Source: Streptomyces sp. IMTB 2501 (lineage in GTDB: Bacteria > Actinomycetota > Actinomycetes > Streptomycetales > Streptomycetaceae). From it: a stretch of 64,000 bases of DNA. Where the stretch lies: positions 186,001 to 250,000 of the forward strand of contig NZ_MQUS01000002.1 of NCBI RefSeq assembly GCF_001953885.1. The letters are read 5' to 3'. Positions 44,424 through 52,960 of this stretch are shown one piece after another. The translations under genes were made by a program, and so were the position numbers. The notes under the pieces are model-generated. The model did no database searches and had not been told where the DNA came from. It was given only the letters and a program-made list of their open reading frames with translations. How positions within the stretch are numbered: position 1 is the stretch's first letter; each line of letters opens with the position of its first letter.

Positions 44424-45581
44424 GTGCGAAGGAACACATCGATCACCCTGCTGTCCGTCGGGCACGCCTGCGTCGACGTCTACCAAGGCGCCGTGGCGTC
44501 CTTGATCCCCTTTCTCGTCGCCCAGCGCGGCTACGGCTATGCCGCCGCCTCGGGCGTCGTACTGGCCGCCTCCCTGCTGTCGTCCGTGGCGCAGCCGTTC
44601 CTCGGTGCCCTCACCGACCGCCGGGCCGTGCCCTGGCTGCTGCCGGCCAGTACGCTCCTGGCCGGCACAGGCATCGCGCTGAGCGGACTCGGCGGCACCT
44701 ACGGCCTCACCCTGCTATGCGTGGCGCTGTCCGGGATCGGCGTGGCCGCCTACCACCCCGAGTCCGCCCGGGTCGCCCGGCAGGCTGCCAGGGGTGCGCA
44801 CAGCGGCATGGGCTGGTTCTCGCTGGGCGGCAACGTGGGTTTCGCCCTGGCCCCGCTGCTGGTCGCCGCGGTCGTGGGCACGGGCGGGCTGCGCCGGACG
44901 CCGCTGCTGGTGCTGCCGGCCCTCGTCGGCACCGCGTTGTGCCTGGTCGTACTGCGCACACCGGAACGACGGCCGGCCGCGCGGGCCGGTACGGTGCCGG
45001 CCGGCCAGGGCGACGACAAGGCGTCGTTCGTGAAGCTGTCGCTGGCCGTGACGTGCCGCTCGATCGTGTTCATCGGGCTGAGCTCCTTCCTCTCCCTGTA
45101 TGCCGAGCAGCGGCTGGGCGGGGGCGCGGCCGCCGGCACCGCCGCGCTGTTCCTGCTCTATCTCGGCGGCGCGGTCGGTTCCGTGCTGGGCGGCGCGCTG
45201 GCGGAGCGCTGGGACCGGGTCACGGTGTGCCGCTGGTCCTATCTGGTCTCGGCCGTGGCGGTCGCGGGCGTGGTGTGCGTCCCCGGCCCGGCGCTGTACG
45301 GGTGCATAGCGCTGACCTCCGCCGGTTTGTATGTGCCGTTCTCGCTCCAGGTCACGCTCGGCCAGGACTATCTGCCGTCCCGGGTCGGCACGGCGGGCGG
45401 CATCACCCTCGGTCTGGCCGTCAGCGTCGGTGGTCTGGCGAGCCCGCTCATCGGCCGGCTCGCCGACGCCACGTCCCTGCGGACCGCGCTCGCCCCGCTC
45501 GTCCTGATGCCGGTGCTGTGCTGGCTACTGCTGCGCACCCTGCCCGAGCCGGCCGCCCCGCGGCCCCAGGCCCTGTCGTGA
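44424..45581 (+). CDS. MFS transporter, 12-helix efflux type
   Basis: 385 residues with 12 predicted helices. MFS motif near FLGALTDRRAVPWLL and a second-half equivalent GALAERWDRVTV. Resembles fosmidomycin-resistance (Fsr) type MFS exporters (GHACVDVYQGAVASLIPFLV; AAYHPESARVARQAA). Fsr pumps fosmidomycin in E. coli, but here the substrate is unproven. The GTG at 44424 begins right before the first helix. Paired with the divergent AraC regulator. Confidence 0.85.
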   Translation: MRRNTSITLLSVGHACVDVYQGAVASLIPFLVAQRGYGYAAASGVVLAASLLSSVAQPFLGALTDRRAVPWLLPASTLLAGTGIALSGLGGTYGLTLLCVALSGIGVAAYHPESARVARQAARGAHSGMGWFSLGGNVGFALAPLLVAAVVGTGGLRRTPLLVLPALVGTALCLVVLRTPERRPAARAGTVPAGQGDDKASFVKLSLAVTCRSIVFIGLSSFLSLYAEQRLGGGAAAGTAALFLLYLGGAVGSVLGGALAERWDRVTVCRWSYLVSAVAVAGVVCVPGPALYGCIALTSAGLYVPFSLQVTLGQDYLPSRVGTAGGITLGLAVSVGGLASPLIGRLADATSLRTALAPLVLMPVLCWLLLRTLPEPAAPRPQALS

Positions 45582-45746
45582 GACTCCCCCCACACCTCCG
45601 CCTCGCAGCTGCACGCTCACCCCCGCTCGAACGACTCTCCAGGCAGACGACGGGAGTTGACGGCAGGGCCCCGGCCGGGCTGCCCGCAGAGCGAACCGAA
45701 GTGAGCCGAAGCGCTCCCGGCAGGGGCTCCGGCGCATCGTGTTCGC

Positions 45747-45762
45747 CACCGTAAAGACGGTG
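45747..45762. promoter_or_regulatory. Small inverted repeat upstream of the permease operon
   Basis: CACCGT-AAAG-ACGGTG, 6-bp perfect arms, 85 bp before the permease start in a 265-bp intergenic gap. It may be an operator or a weak hairpin; nothing else stands out there. Confidence 0.25.
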
Positions 45763-45846
45763 AAACGGCGCAGTAATGGCGCGGCGCGAACCTTCCCTGC
45801 AACGCCTCGGCACCCACCGGGGCGGACCGCAGGAAGGGGAGCAGCC

Positions 45847-47550
45847 GTGACGGACACCGTCGACCAGCAGGCGCAGGAGGCGCCGCCCGCCCCGCCGTCC
45901 ACGCCGGGCGGCCGGACGTACAACGGGTGGACCCGGAACGACACGCTGGAGGACTACTCGCTGCGCTACGCGCCCAAGTCCTTCCGGCGCTGGACTCCGT
46001 ACGTCGTGGCCACCACGGCCCTGGGCGGCATCGCCTATCTCGCGGACTTCGCCATCGGCGGCTCGATCGCCGTCTCCCACGGCTTCTCCAGCGCCATGGT
46101 GGCGATCCTGACCGCGGCCCTGGTCATCTTCCTCACCGGCATCCCGATCGCGTACTACTCGGCCAGGTACTCCATCGACATGGACCTGCTGACCCGGGGC
46201 GCCGGATTCGGCTATCTGGGCTCCACGTTGACCTCGGTGATCTACGCGAGCTTCACCTTCATCTTCTTCGCCCTCGAAGGCTCCATCATGGCGCAGGCCC
46301 TCGAACTGGGCCTGCACATCCCGCTCCCCGTCGGCTATCTCGTCTGCTCGCTGATCATCCTGCCGCTCGTCGTCTACGGCATGACCGCGCTGTCGAAGAT
46401 GCAGGTGTGGACCCAGCCGGTCTGGCTGGTGCTGATGGTCGCGCCGTTTGTGTCCATCGCGATCCAAGACCCGGGAAAGTTTGCTCAGTTCACGCACTTC
46501 GCCGGTGACTCGCCGACCGGGGCCAGCATCAGCGTGCTCGGGGTCGGGGCGGGCGCGGGTGTCGCACTGTCGCTGATCGCGCAGATCGGGGAGCAGGTCG
46601 ACTATCTGCGCTTCATGCCCGACAAGACGGCCGAGAACGGCAGGCAGTGGTGGACGGCGGTGCTCGGCGCCGGCCCCGGCTGGGTGGTGCTGGGCGCGCT
46701 GAAGCAGATCGGCGGTGCCTTCCTCGCCTTCACCATCGCCGGAAGTGTCGGCCTGGCCAAGGCCAACGAGCCGATCCAGCAGTACGTCCACGGGTTCGGG
46801 ACGTTCGCCGCGCCCGTCGCCCTCGGGCTGGCCACGTTCTTCGTCATCCTCTCCCAGATAAAGATCAACTCGACGAACGCGTACTCCGGTTCGCTGTCCT
46901 GGTCGAACTTCTTCTCCCGCCTGACCCACCGTCACCCGGGCCGAGTGGTCTACATCTTCCTCAACGTGGGTATCGCGCTCGCCCTGATGGAGGGCGGTGT
47001 CTTCGGCTTCCTCAACACCGTCCTCGGCTTCTACTCCAACGTGGCGATCGCCTGGATCGGCGCGGTCGTCGCCGACCTCGTCATCAACAAGCCGCTGAAG
47101 CTGAGCCCGTCGTACATCGAGTTCAAGCGGGCCCATCTGTACCACTTCAACCCCGTCGGATTCGGGTCCATGCTGATCGCGTCGGCAGTCTCCATCGCCG
47201 CGTACTTCGATGCCTTCGGCGCCTACGGCAAGGCGTTCTCGCCGTTCATCGCGCTGTTCCTGGCCATGGCGCTCTCGCCGCTGTGCGCGTTGCTGACCAA
47301 GGGCAAGTACTACATCGCCCGCGCCGACGGTCTGGACGAGCCGCTGCTCGGGACCGACGGTCTGCCCTCGGCGGCCGTCCTGACCTGCTCCGTGTGCGCG
47401 ACCGACTTCGAGCGGCCCGACATGGCGGGCTGCCCCTTCCACCGGGGCGCGATCTGCTCGCTGTGCTGCAGCCTGGAGAAGAACTGCCACGACATGTGCA
47501 AGACGGGGGAAGCGGTGGTTCTCCTTGACGCCCCCAGTGGCCCGGCCTAG
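45847..47550 (+). CDS. NCS1-type permease with C-terminal cysteine-rich domain
   Basis: 567 residues. About 12 helices of the cytosine/purine/allantoin permease (NCS1) type from RRWTPYVVATTALGGIAYLA to SPLCALLTKGKYY. After residue about 510 comes a soluble tail with eight cysteines: LTCSVCATDFERPDMAGCPF, HRGAICSLCCSLEKNCHDMC. I recall this same NCS1-plus-Cys motif at the N-terminus of some hybrid sensor histidine kinases; here it ends without a kinase. The tail could bind zinc or an Fe-S centre and sense or gate uptake. GTG 45847 after AAGGGGAGCAGCC. Confidence 0.85.
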   Translation: MTDTVDQQAQEAPPAPPSTPGGRTYNGWTRNDTLEDYSLRYAPKSFRRWTPYVVATTALGGIAYLADFAIGGSIAVSHGFSSAMVAILTAALVIFLTGIPIAYYSARYSIDMDLLTRGAGFGYLGSTLTSVIYASFTFIFFALEGSIMAQALELGLHIPLPVGYLVCSLIILPLVVYGMTALSKMQVWTQPVWLVLMVAPFVSIAIQDPGKFAQFTHFAGDSPTGASISVLGVGAGAGVALSLIAQIGEQVDYLRFMPDKTAENGRQWWTAVLGAGPGWVVLGALKQIGGAFLAFTIAGSVGLAKANEPIQQYVHGFGTFAAPVALGLATFFVILSQIKINSTNAYSGSLSWSNFFSRLTHRHPGRVVYIFLNVGIALALMEGGVFGFLNTVLGFYSNVAIAWIGAVVADLVINKPLKLSPSYIEFKRAHLYHFNPVGFGSMLIASAVSIAAYFDAFGAYGKAFSPFIALFLAMALSPLCALLTKGKYYIARADGLDEPLLGTDGLPSAAVLTCSVCATDFERPDMAGCPFHRGAICSLCCSLEKNCHDMCKTGEAVVLLDAPSGPA

Positions 47551-47566
47551 CGTGAACCAGCGTGCG

Positions 47567-47581
47567 TAGACACGTCTAGAC
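47567..47581. promoter_or_regulatory. GntR/HutC-type operator
   Basis: TAGACACGTCTAGAC contains GTCTAGAC (47574-47581), an exact fit to the HutC-subfamily core GTMTAKAC, and an overlapping TAGAC-N2-GTCTA inverted repeat. It lies between the two permease genes, 22 bp before the second start. The operon's own GntR protein is the likely ligand. Confidence 0.6.
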
Positions 47582-47603
47582 AGGTAAGGCAGGTGGCTCG
47601 GCG

Positions 47604-49118
47604 ATGAGGCAACCGCAGGATCCCGCCGGCGGTACCGACGGCAGATCCACCGGCCGCCCGATGCAGGTGGAGACGCACGGACTCGATGTGATCGGGGACG
47701 CGGAGCGCAAGGGCTCGCCGCGCACGCTGTTCTGGCCCTGGTTCGGGGCCAACGTCTCCGTCCTCGGCCTGAGTTACGGAGCCTTCGCGTTCGGCTTCGG
47801 CATCTCCTTCTGGCAGGCCCTCGCCGCCGGCGTGCTCGGCATCGTCGTGTCGTTCCTGCTCTGCGGGTTCATCGCGGTCGCCGGCAAGCGCGGCTCGGCA
47901 CCTACGATGGTGCTGAGCCGGGCGGCGTACGGGGTGCGCGGCAACCGGCTGCCGTCCGTGATCTCCTGGATGCTCACCGTCGGCTGGGAGACCGTCCTCA
48001 CCGCGCTCGCCACGATGGCCACCGCCACCGTCTTCGGCCGCCTCGGCTGGGGCGGCGGCACCGGGACCAAGGTGGTCGCCCTGATGGTCGTGGCCGCGCT
48101 GACCGTCGTCGGCGGCGTCATGGGATTCGACCTCATCATGCGGCTGCAGACGGCCATCACCGTGATCACGGGCGTCCTCACCGCCGTCTACGTCGCCCTC
48201 GTCGCCGACCACATCCACTGGGCCACCGTCAGCGCCCTCCCGGCCGGATCCGCGCAGGAGTTCATCGGCGCCCTGGTGTTCATGATGACCGGCTTCGGCC
48301 TCGGCTGGGTCAACGCCGCCGCCGACTACTCCCGCTATCTGCCCCGGAGTTCGTCCAGCCGGGGCGTGATCGGCTGGACCACCTTCGGCGCCTGTGCGGC
48401 CCCGCTGCTCCTGCTGGTCTTCGGCCTGCTGCTGGCCGGTTCCTCGGGGACGCTGAGCAAGGCCATCGCGGCCGACCCGATCGGCGCGCTCACCACCATC
48501 CTGCCCACCTGGTTCCTGGTGCCGTTCGCCGTGGTCGCCGTCCTCGGCCTGGTCGGCGGCGCCGTCCTCGACATCTACTCCTCCGGCCTGGCCCTGCTCT
48601 CGGCCGGCCTGCCGGTCCCGCGCTATCTGGCCGCCCTCGTCGACGGCGTCCTGATGATCGCCGGCTCGGTCTACATCGTGTTCTTCGCCGGCGACTTCCT
48701 CGCCCAGTTCATGGGCTTCCTCACCACGCTCGGCGTCCCCATCGGCGCCTGGTGCGGCATCATGCTCGCCGACGTCGCCCTGCGCCGCCGCGACTACGAC
48801 GAGGGCGACCTCTACCGCCCGCAGGGCCGCTACGGCGACATCCCGCTGCCGCCGCTGCTCCTCACCCTCGCCGCCACGGCCGTCGGCTGGGGCCTGGTCA
48901 CCAACACCGCCGCCGGCTGGCTCACCTGGCAGGGCTACCTCCTCGGCCCGCTCGGCCTCGGCGGCAAGACCGGCGCCTGGGCCTACGCCAACCTCGGCGT
49001 CCTGGTCGCGCTGGCCCTCGCCTTCCTCGGCACCCTGCTGACGGGCCGCGGCCGGGTCCGCGCGCAGGAGGCGCGGGAACCGAGCCCGGTGGCCGACGAG
49101 GAGGTGCTGAACCCATGA
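47604..49118 (+). CDS. NCS1-family permease (cytosine permease/CodB-like)
   Basis: 504 residues, 12 helices, typical CodB features: TLFWPWFGANVSVLGLSYGA in helix 1, FGLGWVNAAADYSRYLP in helix 6 and DIYSSGLALLSAGL in helix 8. Imports nucleobases or related cyclic ureides with protons or sodium. Its stop overlaps the hydrolase start (ATGA). With the upstream permease this makes two different NCS1 carriers in a row, probably for related substrates. Confidence 0.88.
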   Translation: MRQPQDPAGGTDGRSTGRPMQVETHGLDVIGDAERKGSPRTLFWPWFGANVSVLGLSYGAFAFGFGISFWQALAAGVLGIVVSFLLCGFIAVAGKRGSAPTMVLSRAAYGVRGNRLPSVISWMLTVGWETVLTALATMATATVFGRLGWGGGTGTKVVALMVVAALTVVGGVMGFDLIMRLQTAITVITGVLTAVYVALVADHIHWATVSALPAGSAQEFIGALVFMMTGFGLGWVNAAADYSRYLPRSSSSRGVIGWTTFGACAAPLLLLVFGLLLAGSSGTLSKAIAADPIGALTTILPTWFLVPFAVVAVLGLVGGAVLDIYSSGLALLSAGLPVPRYLAALVDGVLMIAGSVYIVFFAGDFLAQFMGFLTTLGVPIGAWCGIMLADVALRRRDYDEGDLYRPQGRYGDIPLPPLLLTLAATAVGWGLVTNTAAGWLTWQGYLLGPLGLGGKTGAWAYANLGVLVALALAFLGTLLTGRGRVRAQEAREPSPVADEEVLNP

Positions 49119-49666
49119 CCGCCGGACACCTCACCGTCATCGACATGCAGCGCGTCTTCGCCGACCCGGCGAGCCCCTGGGCCACCCCCCGGTACGCCGA
49201 GGCGGCGGCCGGCGTACACAGCCTGCTGCCGGCCTTCGCCGACCGTGTCACCTTCACCCGCTTCCTCGCCCCCGGGAACCCGACCGGAGCCTGGCGCGCC
49301 TACTACGACCGCTGGCCCTTCGCCCTGCAGCCCCCGGACGCCGAACTCTGGTACCTCTCCGACGAGTTCGCCGATCACGCCGTGCACATCGTGGCCGCCA
49401 CCACCTTCGGCAAGTGGACCCCGGAACTCGCCGAACGCGTCGCCCCGGACGGCCGTCTGGTCCTGGCCGGGGTCAGCACCGACTGCTGTGTGCTCTCCAC
49501 CGCCCTGGCCGCCGCCGACGCCGGCACCGAGGTGCTGGTGGTCGCGGACGCCTGCGCGGGTGTGGACGACGACTCCCATCTCAAGGCCCTGCAGATCATG
49601 GAGCTGTACCGCCCGCTCGTCCGCGTGACCACAGTCGACGACCTGCTCGCGGAGCCCGGACCATGA
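49115..49666 (+). CDS. Isochorismatase-like cysteine hydrolase
   Basis: 183 residues. Catalytic set: Asp in LTVIDMQRVFADP, Lys in TTFGKWTPEL and Cys in LAGVSTDCCVLST, with the non-prolyl cis-peptide region just before it. The family hydrolyses amides or carbamoyl groups (N-carbamoylsarcosine, ureidoacrylate, maleamate, biuret) as well as isochorismate. Next to NCS1 carriers, a ureide or other pyrimidine/purine breakdown product is the likely substrate. Overlaps both neighbours by ATGA. Confidence 0.88.
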   Translation: MTAGHLTVIDMQRVFADPASPWATPRYAEAAAGVHSLLPAFADRVTFTRFLAPGNPTGAWRAYYDRWPFALQPPDAELWYLSDEFADHAVHIVAATTFGKWTPELAERVAPDGRLVLAGVSTDCCVLSTALAAADAGTEVLVVADACAGVDDDSHLKALQIMELYRPLVRVTTVDDLLAEPGP

Positions 49667-50370
49667 CCGGCGTCCCGCTCAAGCACCAGCGGATCAGCCG
49701 GATCCTCGCCCGGGAGATCCGCGCCGGCCACTACCCGGCCGACGGGCGGCTGCCCGGCGAACACGCCTTGGCCCAGCGGTTCTGCGTCAGCCGTACGACC
49801 ATCCGCGCGGCCCTCGCCGAACTCACCGAGGAGGGCCTGATCACCACCCGCACCGGCAAGGGCTCCTACATCCGCTTCGACGGCCGCCCCCCGGACGACC
49901 GGCTCGGCTGGGCCCGCCCCCGGGTCGCGCACGGCGCGGGCACCACCGTACGGACCCTCGCCGTACGCGAGGCCCGGGACGGCGCCCTGGCTGCCGAACT
50001 CGGTCTGGAAAAAGACGTGTTCGTGTGCGTGGAGCAGACCCGCGAGCTGGTCGCGGACGGCACGGTGGTGGCCTACGAACGCAGCCTTCTGCCACCGGTG
50101 CCCGGCATCCGCGAACTGCCCGCGCACGGCCTCGGCCAGGACTCGCTCACCGAACTGCTGCGGAGCGCCGGGCTCCGGCCCGACCACGGTGACCAGCGAG
50201 TCTCCGGGCATCCGGTAGACGCCCACGAGGCGGAGCTGCTGCGGCGCGCGCCGGGCGACTGGTTCCTGCAGACGCACCGGACCACCCGGGCGGCCGACGA
50301 CTCCTTCGTCGAGCACACCGTCGCCCTCCTCGACCCGGCCCACTTCGAACTGACCCTCACCTTCGGCTGA
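49663..50370 (+). CDS. GntR-family regulator, HutC subfamily
   Basis: 235 residues. Winged helix at 8-75 (LPGEHALAQRFCVSRTTIRA, EEGLITTRTGKGSYI) and a UTRA ligand domain at about 95-230 with CVEQTRELVADGTVVAYERS and LQTHRTTRAADDSFVEHTV. UTRA domains bind small metabolites. Last gene of the permease-permease-hydrolase operon, coupled by ATGA. Presumed to bind the GTCTAGAC site between the permeases and respond to the imported compound. Confidence 0.9.
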   Translation: MTGVPLKHQRISRILAREIRAGHYPADGRLPGEHALAQRFCVSRTTIRAALAELTEEGLITTRTGKGSYIRFDGRPPDDRLGWARPRVAHGAGTTVRTLAVREARDGALAAELGLEKDVFVCVEQTRELVADGTVVAYERSLLPPVPGIRELPAHGLGQDSLTELLRSAGLRPDHGDQRVSGHPVDAHEAELLRRAPGDWFLQTHRTTRAADDSFVEHTVALLDPAHFELTLTFG

Positions 50371-50563
50371 CCCGCCGAATGGACGCATTCCCCTTCAACT
50401 GCACTGACTGCCAACTGATTTGTGCACCCTGTGCTAACGGCCTCGCTCCTCTCGCCGAGGAGACTGGACTCACGCTTCGATTGCGGCGCCCACACGGGCG
50501 ATAGACGCAATCAGGCCTCGACGGGAGAGGCGTGAAGTGCAATTGTCAAGAGAAGGGAAACAA

Positions 50564-50995
50564 GTGGCACTGCGAACCCGGCTTGCCGGACTGATCGGAT
50601 CGGGGGCCCTCCTCGCCGGCGCCCTCGTCGGCGTCGGATCGACTCCGGCCTCGGCGGCAGGGGTGACGTTCGGCTTCAATCCCTATCCCGACGGCGGCGG
50701 CCGGATCTACGCGCAGGAGGACGGCAACTACCTCGGCGATGTCACCTGGTACGCCGACGGCGACGCCACGCATGCGGAGGACACGCTGTGCGCATTGGAC
50801 GCGTGGCCGGACGGACGGTATGTGAGGGGGTATGCCTCCTTCGTCCGGACCGTCGACACCAGCGGGCTCACCTCCCCCAGCACTCGCTGCCAGGGCGGAG
50901 ACATGAACAAGGGGCAGAAGTTCACACTTCAGATGTGTCTGGTGGCGGTGGGCTCCACGCCGGTGTGCTCCGAGGAGTACGACGTCACCACCTGA
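50564..50995 (+). CDS. Small secreted protein of unknown function
   Basis: 143 residues. Signal peptide 1-31 (RTRLAGLIGSGALLAGALVG, cleavage after ASA). The mature part is beta-rich with FGFNPYPDGGGRIYAQEDGN and four cysteines (LCALDA, TRCQGG, QMCLVA, PVCSEE), suggesting two disulfides. I chose GTG 50564 because GAAGGGA lies six bases upstream; a GTG at 50537 would add nine residues before a normal signal peptide. Family not recognised; possibly an inhibitor-like beta protein. Confidence 0.75.
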   Translation: MALRTRLAGLIGSGALLAGALVGVGSTPASAAGVTFGFNPYPDGGGRIYAQEDGNYLGDVTWYADGDATHAEDTLCALDAWPDGRYVRGYASFVRTVDTSGLTSPSTRCQGGDMNKGQKFTLQMCLVAVGSTPVCSEEYDVTT

Positions 50996-51244
50996 CCTGA
51001 ACGACGGCACACATATGGCCCCGCACCTGGTTCGAGGGTGCGGGGCCGCACCAGGGCCCGCCCGCACGGGCCCGTGGCCGATTTTCACCGTTCCCGGCCG
51101 TCACACGGGCCGGACCACCACCGGATCTCCCGCAGGTCCGCACGCATGTCCCGCGGCCCACCGGGTACGCGAGCCGGGAGCACGCCCGGGGCGCGGATCC
51201 GCCCCCGGGTGGCCCGTACGACCGCCGCTACCTGGGGATCTGCC

Positions 51245-51643
51245 ATGGAGACATCCGCACACGACGACCTGCCGACGCCGGCCCAGCAGGCGCTGGACGC
51301 GCTGGCCGTGAACGCCGAGGACCAGGCCGCGCTGGACGTCCTCGCCCACAGTGACGTGCTCGTCCCCGTGCCGGACGACGCGGTCGACGGGGAGGGCTCC
51401 GACGCCACGTCCGTGGCCCTGCCCGTCCTCGAACAGCCCGGCGGCGAGCCGGTCGTCCCCGTGTTCACCACGGAGGGCGAGATGGTCGAGTTGCTGCCGT
51501 TCATCTCCCGCTACCGCCTGATACCCCTGGGCGCCCTCGCCTCCCAATGGCCCGACGAGGACCTCTCCCTGGCCATCGACGGCAACTCCACCCACGCTTT
51601 GACGCTCACGTCACAGGGGGTGCGTACTCTGCTGGCGCGGTGA
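51245..51643 (+). CDS. SseB-like domain protein
   Basis: 132 residues. Resembles the SseB N-terminal domain: LDVLAHSDVLVPVPDD, then PVVPVFTTEGEMVELLPF and a final beta/alpha segment. Proteins of this type are common in actinomycetes with no established role; the SseB name comes from enteric bacteria and does not imply secretion here. ATG at 51245, start supported by the domain boundary and not by a clear ribosome site. Confidence 0.75.
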   Translation: METSAHDDLPTPAQQALDALAVNAEDQAALDVLAHSDVLVPVPDDAVDGEGSDATSVALPVLEQPGGEPVVPVFTTEGEMVELLPFISRYRLIPLGALASQWPDEDLSLAIDGNSTHALTLTSQGVRTLLAR

Positions 51644-51763
51644 CGCGCACCCCAAAGGCGCGCGGGGCTGTACCGGTGCGGCTCCGCCGCGTGGGCGGGA
51701 ACGGCCCCAACGCACCCGCGCACACATCTGATCACCGACCCCCGCGGGCGCAAAAATAGGGCC

Positions 51764-52876
51764 ATGGAATACATCTCCGGCGCAGCCGGGGCCCTGGTCC
51801 TCATCCTGGTCCTCAGCAGCATCCTCCGCACGCTCGTGGTACCCAGAGGCCTCTACTCCGCGCTGGTGTTCCGCCTGTGGTGGACCCTGCGCAGACTCCT
51901 GCGCCTCACAGCCCTCCGCGGCGGCTACGACGCGATGGACCGCGCCCAGACCTGGCTCGCCCCGCTGATGCTCGTCGGCATGCTCGCCAGCTGGCTCGCC
52001 GGTGCCCTGCTCGGCTTCGGGCTCCTGCTGTACTCGCTGTCCCCGCTGTCCTGGACCATCGCGTTCCGGGAGGCGGGGTCCAGCCTGTTCACACTCGGTT
52101 TCGCCAGCGGAGCCCGGCTGAAACTGTCGGTGCTCGACTTCGTCGCCGCGGCCACCGGCCCGGTCCTGATCGCCCTGCAGATCGCCTACCTGCCCACGCT
52201 GTACGCCGCCTACAACCGCCGCGAACTGGAGGTCACCCTGCTCCAGGCGCGGGCCGGCGAGCCCGCATGGGGACCGGAGATCCTCGCCCGGCAGTGGCTG
52301 GTCGACACCGAGACCGCGCTGCCGGCGCTGTACCGGGCCTGGGAGCGGCTCGCCTCGGACATGGGCGAGAGCCACTCGACGTACCCCGTCCTGCTGACCT
52401 TCCGCTCCCCGCGCCCGCACCGCAGCTGGCTGGTCGGGCTGGTCGCGGTGATGGACGCGGCGGCGATGCAGCTGGCCCTGGACCCGAGGCTCGCCCCGCC
52501 GGAGGCCCGGCTGGTGCTGCGGGCCGGCTTCACCGCCCTGCGCGACATCGCCCGCGCGCTGCGCATCCCCTTCGAGGCGGACCCGTCGCCGGACGCGACG
52601 ATCCGGCTGTCCTTCGCCGAGTTCGACGCGGCTGCGGACATGCTGGAGTCGGCCGGGTTCCACGCCGAGCGGTCGCCGAAGGAGGCCTGGCCGCACTTCC
52701 AGGGCTGGCGGGTCAACTACGAAGCGATCGCCTACGAGCTGTGCCGCCGCTGCGACGCCGTACCCGCGCTGTGGACCGGCCCCCGCGACTTCCCCGGCGG
52801 CCCGATCCCGCCCGCGCGCCCGGCGGACCGGCGGCCCGGCCAAGGACGGCCGGAACTGCCCCCCGCCGCCGGGTAG
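51764..52876 (+). CDS. Membrane protein with cytoplasmic helical domain, channel-like layout
   Basis: 370 residues. Helices at about 5-25, 62-90 and 120-145, with a re-entrant-looking segment AGSSLFTLGFASGARLKLS between the last two, which recalls the pore region of two-helix ion channels. The remaining 220 residues are soluble and alpha-helical (LYRAWERLASDMGES; ELCRRCDAVPALWTG). The function is unknown and the ion channel idea is weak inference. ATG 51764 after AAAAATAGGGCC. Confidence 0.7.
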   Translation: MEYISGAAGALVLILVLSSILRTLVVPRGLYSALVFRLWWTLRRLLRLTALRGGYDAMDRAQTWLAPLMLVGMLASWLAGALLGFGLLLYSLSPLSWTIAFREAGSSLFTLGFASGARLKLSVLDFVAAATGPVLIALQIAYLPTLYAAYNRRELEVTLLQARAGEPAWGPEILARQWLVDTETALPALYRAWERLASDMGESHSTYPVLLTFRSPRPHRSWLVGLVAVMDAAAMQLALDPRLAPPEARLVLRAGFTALRDIARALRIPFEADPSPDATIRLSFAEFDAAADMLESAGFHAERSPKEAWPHFQGWRVNYEAIAYELCRRCDAVPALWTGPRDFPGGPIPPARPADRRPGQGRPELPPAAG

Positions 52877-52960
52877 TCCCCGGCCCCTGGCGGGAAGATC
52901 CCAGCGAAGGACAGGTCCACCACTGGTCCAAGACAGGTCCGGACGCGTGCGAAGGAGCCG

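Noticed and set aside
45448..47490. Long minus-strand frame opposite the NCS1 permease
   Set aside because: It is Asp/Glu/Arg/Gln-rich shadow sequence without any domain; the plus strand has twelve membrane helices and a ribosome site.
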